22,648 bases of DNA from a virus, in IMG/VR virus record IMGVR_UViG_3300025141_000835, positions 1-22,648 of that record; one strand, given 5' to 3'. The notes under the pieces were generated by a model that was given only the letters and a program-made list of their open reading frames with translations, did no database searches and had not been told where the DNA came from. Of this stretch, positions 7,410 to 14,211 are shown one piece after another (positions within the stretch are counted from its first letter, which is position 1; each line of letters opens with the position of its first letter). The translations under genes and the position numbers were made by a program.

Positions 7410-8360
7410 TTATGGACCATAGGGTCCTCCTGGGCCGCTTGGACCAGGTGGACTTGGACCCGTTGGGCCTGGGCCTGGACCAGGTGGACTTGGACCCGGT
7501 GGGCCTGGGCCTGGACCTCCACCTCCTCCTCCTGGCTTGCCGATTGGACCTAATGGTTGACCTGGACCGCCTGGATTTCCCGATGGGCCTCCCCCCCATG
7601 GGCCACTTGGACCAGGTATATTCGAGATCTGCCCTCTAATTACTTTAACATCAATTATGAGATTGTGTCCTATTTCATTATCATGAATAAAAACCTGAGT
7701 ATTTTGTTCGGTAATCGAAGTGTCTTTAATAAACTTTGGTTCTAAGAAAAAAGTATTTGCACTAACAGTAGCAATTGGATTTCCATTTGAAGTTCCCATT
7801 ATAGACTGAATGGGGTTAGTAGACCATCCCAGATCTGGAAGTTTAATTCCTGTTAATATACCACCACTAAGAGATAAAACCCTAGCATCCCTTACAACAG
7901 CTGTATATCCCATGGGTGCAAATATTCCATTTCCTGGAATAACCCATCCTTGATCCGGTATGTTTGGATTTACTTGCATCGGATTAAGAATTATACCACC
8001 ATCGTTTGTACTTATTTGATAACTCAAACTATTGATAAAATATCCACCGGCCGGAACAACACCCGACCAAATTTTCATTGTAGGAAGTTTATTTGTATTT
8101 TGTGGTAACTTCTTATATAATTTAGAATGTAAGTGTCTGTTTGCAATGGGATTTGGTTCCAAGATTGGCATATTCTCTATTGCATTGCCAAAATATCCAG
8201 TGGTCCACTGCATCTCATCCCATAACCTATAATCAACTCCATCATCAGCTAAAGCCCATTTACTTATTGCAAAAGTTCCTTCTCCAGAAGACATTAAATC
8301 TCTACCCCGTCTGGTTAAAACTGCATCTACCGTTAATTCATTTTCGTCAATATATCCCAT
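7410..8360 (-). CDS. Paralogous virion protein with Gly/Pro-rich (collagen-like or polyglycine-like) C-terminal tail
   Basis: A 316-residue protein. Residues 1-240 are the shared module of the family: TVDAVLTRRGR (10-20), ADDGVDYRLWD (38-48), GNAIENM (58-64), LPT (92-94), GYTAVV (151-156), DNEIGHNLIIDVKV (227-240). From residue 249 the chain becomes almost purely Gly, Pro and Ser, with a run of six Gly (277-282) and two 12-residue units of the form GPGPxGPSPPGP. The spacing of Gly is not a strict Gly-X-Y collagen triplet. Such tails in phage fibres can form rigid extended structures, and the polyglycine-II sheets of some T-even adhesins are a possible comparison (inference). The ATG follows the membrane-protein stop by one base. 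The TAA interrupts a repeat that continues in frame. Confidence 0.78.
   Translation of the reverse strand: MGYIDENELTVDAVLTRRGRDLMSSGEGTFAISKWALADDGVDYRLWDEMQWTTGYFGNAIENMPILEPNPIANRHLHSKLYKKLPQNTNKLPTMKIWSGVVPAGGYFINSLSYQISTNDGGIILNPMQVNPNIPDQGWVIPGNGIFAPMGYTAVVRDARVLSLSGGILTGIKLPDLGWSTNPIQSIMGTSNGNPIATVSANTFFLEPKFIKDTSITEQNTQVFIHDNEIGHNLIIDVKVIRGQISNIPGPSGPWGGGPSGNPGGPGQPLGPIGKPGGGGGGPGPGPPGPSPPGPGPGPTGPSPPGPSGPGGPYGP
7441..7512 (-). repeat. Two tandem 36-bp units encoding the Gly/Pro repeat
   Basis: Positions 7441-7476 and 7477-7512 are identical except for one base (7463 T against 7499 G), which changes one codon between ACG (Thr) and CCG (Pro) on the minus strand. A partial third copy of twenty bases (7390-7409) lies beyond the stop codon. 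Near-perfect DNA identity, not just protein similarity, points to recent duplication and a likely site of length variation by slippage or recombination. Confidence 0.85.
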
Positions 8361-8361
8361 A

Positions 8362-8640
8362 TTATTTAATACCCTTTATTTTTTCTAATAAAGATAATGT
8401 AAATGTCTGTATTTCGGGTTTTCCTATCTTCTTACGAAATCCATTTTCAATCCTAGTTAAAGGACAATCCCTCCAATATCTAGCAAAAACATGATGTGCC
8501 ACCCAAGCATTTAGAGGAACCCATACCCAAAAGGGTTCGTATATGACTAAAAGTGGAATTGATGCAGCTAATAAAATAAGATATATAAAATGTATTACTT
8601 GGGTTAAAACTATTGCAATATTATAACTATTTTTTTTCAT
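8362..8640 (-). CDS. Small DUF2784-like membrane protein
   Basis: A 92-residue protein with two predicted membrane segments (about residues 9-33 and 36-53) and a cytoplasmic-looking basic C-terminus. The block WRDCPLTRIENGFRKKIG (56-73) matches the hallmark I recall for DUF2784 inner-membrane proteins, a CPLTxLEN motif followed by basic residues; the match is from memory. The protein is shorter than typical bacterial members (about 120 aa) and has Trp/His/Arg-rich sequence before the motif. An AGAGGA site lies about nine bases upstream of ATG 8640. The start overlaps the end of the Hint-domain gene by 14 nt, so translation is probably coupled. A membrane protein inside a virion-protein cluster is unexpected. 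A role in lysis, superinfection exclusion or processing of the Hint protein is possible, but none is shown. Confidence 0.72.
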   Translation of the reverse strand: MKKNSYNIAIVLTQVIHFIYLILLAASIPLLVIYEPFWVWVPLNAWVAHHVFARYWRDCPLTRIENGFRKKIGKPEIQTFTLSLLEKIKGIK

Positions 8641-9982
8641 TTCTTAATTCCTCTAAAGTTAATCTCTCCTCTATTTTAGCTTTGTCAGTCACTCCAGTTA
8701 ACCTTCCAAAAATATACATCCACTTATGCATACCTTGTAATAATTGTTTAGAATCTTTATTAACTGGTTTCATATTAAAATATTTATATCTTTCTTTTGG
8801 GAAAAGTAAAAATATGATTCTAGCAATCTTATTTAATGGATAAGTTAAGAAGTGAGGTACATCTGTATAAATCGAACAATCAATATCATTTACATTTATT
8901 CTTCCATTTATTGTCATAGGAGAATATATTCCTTTGGATCTTTTGTTAGATACTTCAGATACTTTTACATATTTTCCTTTATATTTTATTTTATCACCAA
9001 CTTTGACATCTTTTGCAAATACCGGCTTATTATTTACATAAATATAATGCAATGTCGATAGCTTTATCTGATCTTCTGCATGCTTTATTACCATAAAATC
9101 CATTTCTGAATTGTGAGTATAAGTTTGATATCCCCAAATTTTAGACCAGCCTCTTTCCGTTTGAACTTTTTCGCCTATTTTTAAATCTTCAATATTAACA
9201 ATACCACGGTTTTTAGTTACAACTTTAGCTCCAGCAGCAAAGCATCCGCCGCCGCCACCTCCGGAGGGAATGGGGCTTGAACCTGGGTTCCACACGGTGA
9301 AATTAACTATAAATTTTCCTGCCGTATCATTTGCAATAATGGTTACAGATGCAGTTTCAGTCTCTCCAGGTTTAACATACTGAGCTAGATTAATTTCAAA
9401 AAACTGGCCGGTTGCCCTGACTGTATATTTTCCAGTACTTGGATCTATAACAAATCCACCGTTATTGGAAGCCCAAGTAGTGCCTCCAGTAGCAGGAGAG
9501 AATTTATTTCCATAACCTTCTATTCTTAAAATATTCCTATCAGAAACTATTGCCGTATATCCAGATGTAATATTAGCATCCGATGGATTATATGTCACTG
9601 GCCGGAGGGCCTCTGCATTAGCATATGGGTATGTTGGATTCCCAAAATGGGGGATTTTGCAAAGCATAAATTGAGAATACTTTCCCCCTGATAATGCTAT
9701 CGTCGGAACCACTTCTATATTTTTAGGTAAAGAAAGCATTTTAAAATTCATAGTTGTATCTTGGTTTGGATTGGCCTCTGTAAGTGACATGTTTTCAATT
9801 GCTTGGCCATAATATACTGAACCATTTGTATTATCAGTGTCCCATAATCTATAATCTACTTCGTCATCAGCCACAGCAAATTTAGAAACTTTAAATTTAG
9901 CACGACCTTTAGAAAGTAGTTCTCTACCCCTTGCAGTTACTATTGCATCTATTGTTACTAAAGTATTATCTATATATCCCAT
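8627..9982 (-). CDS. Paralogous virion protein fused to a Hedgehog-type Hint autoprocessing domain
   Basis: A 451-residue protein in three parts. Residues 1-230 are the module shared with the 316-aa and 222-aa proteins (ADDEVDYRLWD 38-48, YYGQAIENMSL 57-67, GYTAIV 141-146, and a final block NDTAGKFIVNFTV 218-230). A linker ends in six glycines (241-246). Residues 247-391 read as a Hint domain: CF at 247-248, VNIEDLKIGEKV (262-273), MVIKHAEDQ (297-305), LSTLHYIYV (308-316, giving Ser309 and His312 for the TxxH motif), AKDVKVGDK (323-331), then the Hedgehog-like GIYSPMTINGRINVN (351-365), Cys369 and a final hydrophobic helix. The Gly-Cys-Phe junction is where Hedgehog proteins undergo N-to-S acyl shift. 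There is no C-terminal intein His-Asn and no downstream extein, only a 60-residue basic tail. ATG 9982 has no clear Shine-Dalgarno. Confidence 0.82.
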   Translation of the reverse strand: MGYIDNTLVTIDAIVTARGRELLSKGRAKFKVSKFAVADDEVDYRLWDTDNTNGSVYYGQAIENMSLTEANPNQDTTMNFKMLSLPKNIEVVPTIALSGGKYSQFMLCKIPHFGNPTYPYANAEALRPVTYNPSDANITSGYTAIVSDRNILRIEGYGNKFSPATGGTTWASNNGGFVIDPSTGKYTVRATGQFFEINLAQYVKPGETETASVTIIANDTAGKFIVNFTVWNPGSSPIPSGGGGGGCFAAGAKVVTKNRGIVNIEDLKIGEKVQTERGWSKIWGYQTYTHNSEMDFMVIKHAEDQIKLSTLHYIYVNNKPVFAKDVKVGDKIKYKGKYVKVSEVSNKRSKGIYSPMTINGRINVNDIDCSIYTDVPHFLTYPLNKIARIIFLLFPKERYKYFNMKPVNKDSKQLLQGMHKWMYIFGRLTGVTDKAKIEERLTLEELRNEKK

Positions 9983-9985
9983 AAT

Positions 9986-10007
9986 CTATTATAAGTATAT
10001 TTTTATT
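9986..10007 (-). promoter_or_regulatory. AT-rich motif with TATAAT, shared with the leader of the 222-aa paralogue
   Basis: This is the second copy of the 22-base element described at 7283-7304. On the minus strand it contains TTATAATAG only a few bases before ATG 9982, so if it were a -10 box the message would start at or after the ATG. That makes a promoter for this gene doubtful; it may be shared ancestry of the paralogues' leaders. Confidence 0.2.
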
Positions 10008-10008
10008 A

Positions 10009-13000
10009 TTATTTATTACCACGAGCCTTCCCTTTTGCAAGTATAGGCAATAACATGGATGCTGGACCATCTGGACCATCATTCCCAGCATAATTAAAAG
10101 GAACCCTTACATCGGGAGAAACTGCCTCTGTTTTATTAAGACCAGGAGCTCTTACATAATAAACATTGTTTGTTGTTGTAAACACTTCTATAACTGGTTT
10201 ATTATCGGGTACTGCTGAAGTACTCTGATAGCTTAAAGACGAATCATTACCGCTAGATCCAATGGCATATATTCCCGACATAGATCCCGGAGTGGTAACT
10301 AATTCACTAAACAATGAAGATCCCTCATAAAACAAATTATTTATGGTTGTTGGCAAATAGTCCTGAACTCTAGCATAAGCAAATGATGTAGATTCATATA
10401 AGCCCAAAGAAGCACTAATATCCGCCATTTTTGGAGTTACATTACTGCTAGTAAAAAATCCATTCTTAATTTGTTTAATTTTTGATAAAGTTGATCCCGA
10501 TACATTTGGTTGAATTGCTTCTCTAAACGAGTATGGATTATCATCTACAGAAAATATTCCTCCCCCTACAATAAAAGTGTCTCCTATTATTGCATCACCT
10601 ATTGCAGGAGATAGTTTTCCTAAATTCTTCCAACTATACATAGAACCCTCATATTGAGGATATCGGCCCGTTATTTTACTTGAAAATATACTAGCACTTA
10701 TTCCAGATTGCAAAGAATAATATGGAATGTCAGATTTAGATAGAGATTCTTGAACGTTAGAAGCATTAGGATTACTAATATTAAGATTTATCTCTGGAGG
10801 AGCTGAAACAGGAGATAGCGAAGTAAAACTTCCCGATAAATTCGTCCCTCTGATCTTAGGTCTTTCCAATAGATTTGGTTCAATAGTTACTCCAACAAAT
10901 GATCTAGCTCTAGCAGGTAACATTCTTTCAAGTTGCAAAAATAAGGCTTTATCAAAATATTTCATCAATCTTAAAAATGCATATATGTTATATCGACTAT
11001 TTAATTTCTTTTTATAAGTGTACTGCAATCCTGTCAATTCAGAATATTGAGTTTTAAACTGATCTCTTGGATCACCAACAAAATCGTCAAAAGATAAACC
11101 TCCAAATTGATAGGATATATCTAAATCAATATTATTTGTCGGAGATAATGATACTGAAACCTTGTTGGAATCTATGGGTGAAAGTTCCCAGGAACTAGTT
11201 TGAAAGCTTTCATTTAAACTCAAACTTTGAGTAAATAATTCATTATCTTCTATTCTAATCTTTTTATTTATCGGCCTGGAACCCACCAAATCTGGTATTA
11301 TTGTACAATAAGTTTCTTCAAAATCAAAATACCCCGTTCCAGCTGTAAAGCCAACTGCAGAAGCACTTGTTGATCCTCCCAAAGAACCAGTAGAATATTG
11401 ATCTATGTGCTGATTTATATGGCTTGATGATATAGCTGTATAAGTAGCTCGGTCTAACGTACGAAGATCGCTGCCAAGAGTATATCTTCTGACCATCAGA
11501 TCAAAAGAAGAACTATAGTGATTTCCAATAACAGACAATGGAGATAGAGTATGAGCATCCAATATATTATCATTTAATTGTTCCATATATTGTCTATACT
11601 CTTGTATTGATCCAGAAAACATACTACTTGGAAAAGAAGAATCAACTTCATTCATTGGAGCTCCGCCAATTCTCAATCTAGTACTACCCGATGCTGCCCA
11701 AGCCATATTATAACTTGAGGTTGCATTTCCCATTACTGTATTTGTTGAAGAATCTAAAATTACACTTCCACTATGAGTTATTCGACAATCGTCTGTAAAG
11801 CATTCTAGAGAATTATCGGCAGACTTCTTAACCTTCAGAATCCAAGTTTGATCGGGAGAAGGAGTATGATCTCCTGTAGCAGGTTCACTAGTCGCAAGAT
11901 TTACATTCCACCAATCTCCATCATATAATGGTAAATAGGCTGTTGATGCTGAAGCATAACCATTGCTTCCACTTAAAACAAAAGTTAATCTACCCTGTGT
12001 TGGAAGATTAATAGTATTTGAAGAACTGTATTCTGAAAAGACTCCCCATTGGATATCTTTTGATTTTGCTGAACCACTACTTACTAATAATGAATAATCC
12101 GAAGTTCCAGAAAGTTTGACTCTAAATTCCTGCAATCTAGGCATGCCTTGTAAAGTAGAAGGTATTGTTGTTTGATTAACAGGATTCCAATCACAATTTA
12201 TATATCCAGATCCATCAAAATTTAATGCATAATTAAATCTATCATATTGAAAAGTACTATTAGCACTTTGAGTAACCTCTGGTCCACCGTATTCTCGAAT
12301 TTCTAAAATAGTTGAAGGTATTCCATAACAATTCATTAATGCTCGGATCCCTCTTTTAGTTCCCTTTGTTTTATAAAGATATGGTAAATTTGTCAATATC
12401 CTATTCCAGACCTCTTTTGTAATATCTTCTCTTGGAACAGAAGAGCCGTAGCCCATAGATGCTAAAGTTGCTGGATTTGATGCCGAAGTCACATATTGGC
12501 CAACACCATTGGGATCCAAAGAAGAACTAACATAACTACCACTTGGATTAGTTCCCAAAGCATAAGTCCATAATTCTTCAACATTAAACCCACTCACTGC
12601 ATCCCAACCAAATGATTTAAGTGAATCAAATATCAAATCTTTTGAAAGTCCCCTATATAATCTCTCATCGCGATTATACAACTTTCCTATATGATCAACG
12701 TAATTATACAATATATCATAGTGTTGACCCATCATATCTACATAGCGAACATAATCTTCGTTCTCTGGTTTTTCTCTGATATGAGCAGGTATTGTATTCC
12801 TCAAAACATGAGGATTATTTAAATCATATAATGAAGCCGAATATACCTGACCGGTATGATCCGAAACATTTCCAAACCATTCTATTGCCTCAGAAGAACC
12901 AACTGCAGATAAAGTAAATGGTTTTACAGAATTCGTTTTAGGCCAAGTAGCAAGGGTAAATTCTCCATAAGAACTAGTAACATATGAACCACTTTCATAG

Positions 13001-14175
13001 TACAAATAATATTCATATGGATCAAAGCTTCCAATCAATTGATCTTTTCTTCCCTGCCACTTATTTCTATTAGTTATAAATTCCGAAGAAGCCGTGACAC
13101 TTGCAGATGGTTGATACGCAGTTGAGGAACTATATAGTGTTGTTAAATCAGATATTTGAGTATCGTATTGTTCTACTAATTTCAACTTATATCTAAAATT
13201 TCTCAACCTCTCTTCGGCTGAACTAAAATGAATGAATTCATTATAATTTTTAAAATCAATCCCCAAATTAACGCCTTGCAGACTACCACTAAAATATTTA
13301 TTTATAAGATCCCGTTTTGTATTTCCGTCGGCTGCTAAGAGAGTATTGTAAGATTCAAAATCTGTTGTATTTGAGAAATAGTTTAAATCCATATTGACAA
13401 AAAAGTTTGGACCCAATAATTGATTACCAGTTTCTACTTCTGGAATAAATGGCGAGGTTACGGATATTGGAAAAGAAACAGATTGAATTATTGGCTGGGA
13501 TATCCAACAATCTGTTCCCACTTTAATATCTCTGCTAAGAGGTTCGGAAAATTTTAATATTATTGAATGGGGCTTTTTTGGAACTGTCCATCGATCTTGG
13601 AGATAATTAACAATCGGAATTAAATTATTATCTCCAAAATTTAAAACATATAATTCCTTATATGCAGGAATATAATCAGAATTATCCTTTTTCCACTCCT
13701 CATCAACAAAATTGAAAAAATTATTATTTAAGACAATTCCATCGCTATCATCTTTAGTTGGCGTTTCTATTCTGACTTCTAATCTAGATGGTGAAATTTT
13801 TGTTATAATTGGCTTTGGTTTTTCAAAACTCCCAACAAAATTTCTAAAAAAGTTTAATTTAACATTTAAATTTCCAAAAAACCCGGATAATCCTCTTAAA
13901 TTATTAACAAGATTAAATTCAAGATTTTCGGAGTTGGGAATGGAATAATCGGCATTATAATTACTACTTAAAAGATTGTCATCTCCATCATATAAGTGAA
14001 TTTCCAAATAATCACGAAAGGGAGGTTCAGCTGGCTGCCCAGTATTATCTAACCAATAATTTAGTTTGGTTTGGCCAAAATTGGTTTTGGATTCAACGCC
14101 CCTTTGTAATATACCCAATTGATCTGCTTTGAGTATATCAATTCTATCTGATGATATGTCTTTGTATATAGTCAT
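10009..14175 (-). CDS. Very large virion protein, candidate baseplate wedge (gp7 / tail protein I-like) with LamG-like middle
   Basis: A 1388-residue protein. Around residues 589-620 the sequence VWNRILTNLPYLYKTKGTKRG leads into ALMNCYGIP, which reads like the conserved core of phage tail protein I (P2 gpI), the counterpart of the T4 wedge protein gp7. The preceding stretch 465-540, with many Tyr, Asp and Leu, contains paired helices (YVRYVDMMGQHYDILYNYVD) consistent with that family. Residues about 645-880 have the look of a LamG/concanavalin-like beta-sandwich (FDGSGYINCDW near 653-663, LRIGGAP near 850), often a sugar-binding fold. The C-terminal third is Ser/Asn-rich and unassigned. It follows gp25 and gp6 in the same direction, as a wedge gene would. 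The wedge reading is inference; that it is a virion protein is secure. ATG 14175 is 21 nt from the previous stop. Confidence 0.72.
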   Translation of the reverse strand: MTIYKDISSDRIDILKADQLGILQRGVESKTNFGQTKLNYWLDNTGQPAEPPFRDYLEIHLYDGDDNLLSSNYNADYSIPNSENLEFNLVNNLRGLSGFFGNLNVKLNFFRNFVGSFEKPKPIITKISPSRLEVRIETPTKDDSDGIVLNNNFFNFVDEEWKKDNSDYIPAYKELYVLNFGDNNLIPIVNYLQDRWTVPKKPHSIILKFSEPLSRDIKVGTDCWISQPIIQSVSFPISVTSPFIPEVETGNQLLGPNFFVNMDLNYFSNTTDFESYNTLLAADGNTKRDLINKYFSGSLQGVNLGIDFKNYNEFIHFSSAEERLRNFRYKLKLVEQYDTQISDLTTLYSSSTAYQPSASVTASSEFITNRNKWQGRKDQLIGSFDPYEYYLYYESGSYVTSSYGEFTLATWPKTNSVKPFTLSAVGSSEAIEWFGNVSDHTGQVYSASLYDLNNPHVLRNTIPAHIREKPENEDYVRYVDMMGQHYDILYNYVDHIGKLYNRDERLYRGLSKDLIFDSLKSFGWDAVSGFNVEELWTYALGTNPSGSYVSSSLDPNGVGQYVTSASNPATLASMGYGSSVPREDITKEVWNRILTNLPYLYKTKGTKRGIRALMNCYGIPSTILEIREYGGPEVTQSANSTFQYDRFNYALNFDGSGYINCDWNPVNQTTIPSTLQGMPRLQEFRVKLSGTSDYSLLVSSGSAKSKDIQWGVFSEYSSSNTINLPTQGRLTFVLSGSNGYASASTAYLPLYDGDWWNVNLATSEPATGDHTPSPDQTWILKVKKSADNSLECFTDDCRITHSGSVILDSSTNTVMGNATSSYNMAWAASGSTRLRIGGAPMNEVDSSFPSSMFSGSIQEYRQYMEQLNDNILDAHTLSPLSVIGNHYSSSFDLMVRRYTLGSDLRTLDRATYTAISSSHINQHIDQYSTGSLGGSTSASAVGFTAGTGYFDFEETYCTIIPDLVGSRPINKKIRIEDNELFTQSLSLNESFQTSSWELSPIDSNKVSVSLSPTNNIDLDISYQFGGLSFDDFVGDPRDQFKTQYSELTGLQYTYKKKLNSRYNIYAFLRLMKYFDKALFLQLERMLPARARSFVGVTIEPNLLERPKIRGTNLSGSFTSLSPVSAPPEINLNISNPNASNVQESLSKSDIPYYSLQSGISASIFSSKITGRYPQYEGSMYSWKNLGKLSPAIGDAIIGDTFIVGGGIFSVDDNPYSFREAIQPNVSGSTLSKIKQIKNGFFTSSNVTPKMADISASLGLYESTSFAYARVQDYLPTTINNLFYEGSSLFSELVTTPGSMSGIYAIGSSGNDSSLSYQSTSAVPDNKPVIEVFTTTNNVYYVRAPGLNKTEAVSPDVRVPFNYAGNDGPDGPASMLLPILAKGKARGNK

Positions 14176-14189
14176 TATATCCCATGGTT

Positions 14190-14211
14190 TTAGTTTTTAA
14201 ACCAAAACTAA
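14190..14211. repeat. Short inverted repeat at the gene junction
   Basis: Eight bases TTAGTTTT (14190-14197) and AAAACTAA (14204-14211) pair perfectly across a six-base loop. The stem spans the TAA of the 883-aa gene and lies about 15 nt before the ATG of the 1388-aa gene. It is AT-rich and lacks a following T-run on the minus strand, so it is not a convincing terminator; a weak effect on translation of the downstream gene is possible. Confidence 0.35.

Noticed and set aside
7372-7599. Minus-strand Arg/Ser-rich frame over the same repeat
   Set aside because: It is a shifted frame of the Gly/Pro codons, giving an Arg/Ser artefact, and conflicts with a strongly supported gene.
7410-7620. True collagen (Gly-X-Y) tail
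   Set aside because: Distances between glycines vary from one to five residues, so the triplet rule is not kept; described as Gly/Pro-rich instead.
7382-7639. Plus-strand reading frame rich in Asp, Leu and Gly
   Set aside because: It is the complement of the Gly/Pro repeat of the 316-aa gene; the repeat keeps the opposite frame open. No ribosome site and no domain.
8781-8788. T4 late promoter octamer TATAAATA on the minus strand upstream of the membrane protein gene
   Set aside because: It lies inside the Hint gene and encodes the Tyr-Lys-Tyr stretch; expected by chance in this composition.
8627-9982. Intein interpretation of the Hint region
   Set aside because: No C-terminal His-Asn followed by Cys, Ser or Thr, no C-extein, and no homing endonuclease insert; the Hedgehog-like second half fits better.
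14190-14211. Intrinsic terminator between the 883-aa and 1388-aa genes
   Set aside because: The stem is AT-rich with no T-run after it on the minus strand; only an inverted repeat is supported.
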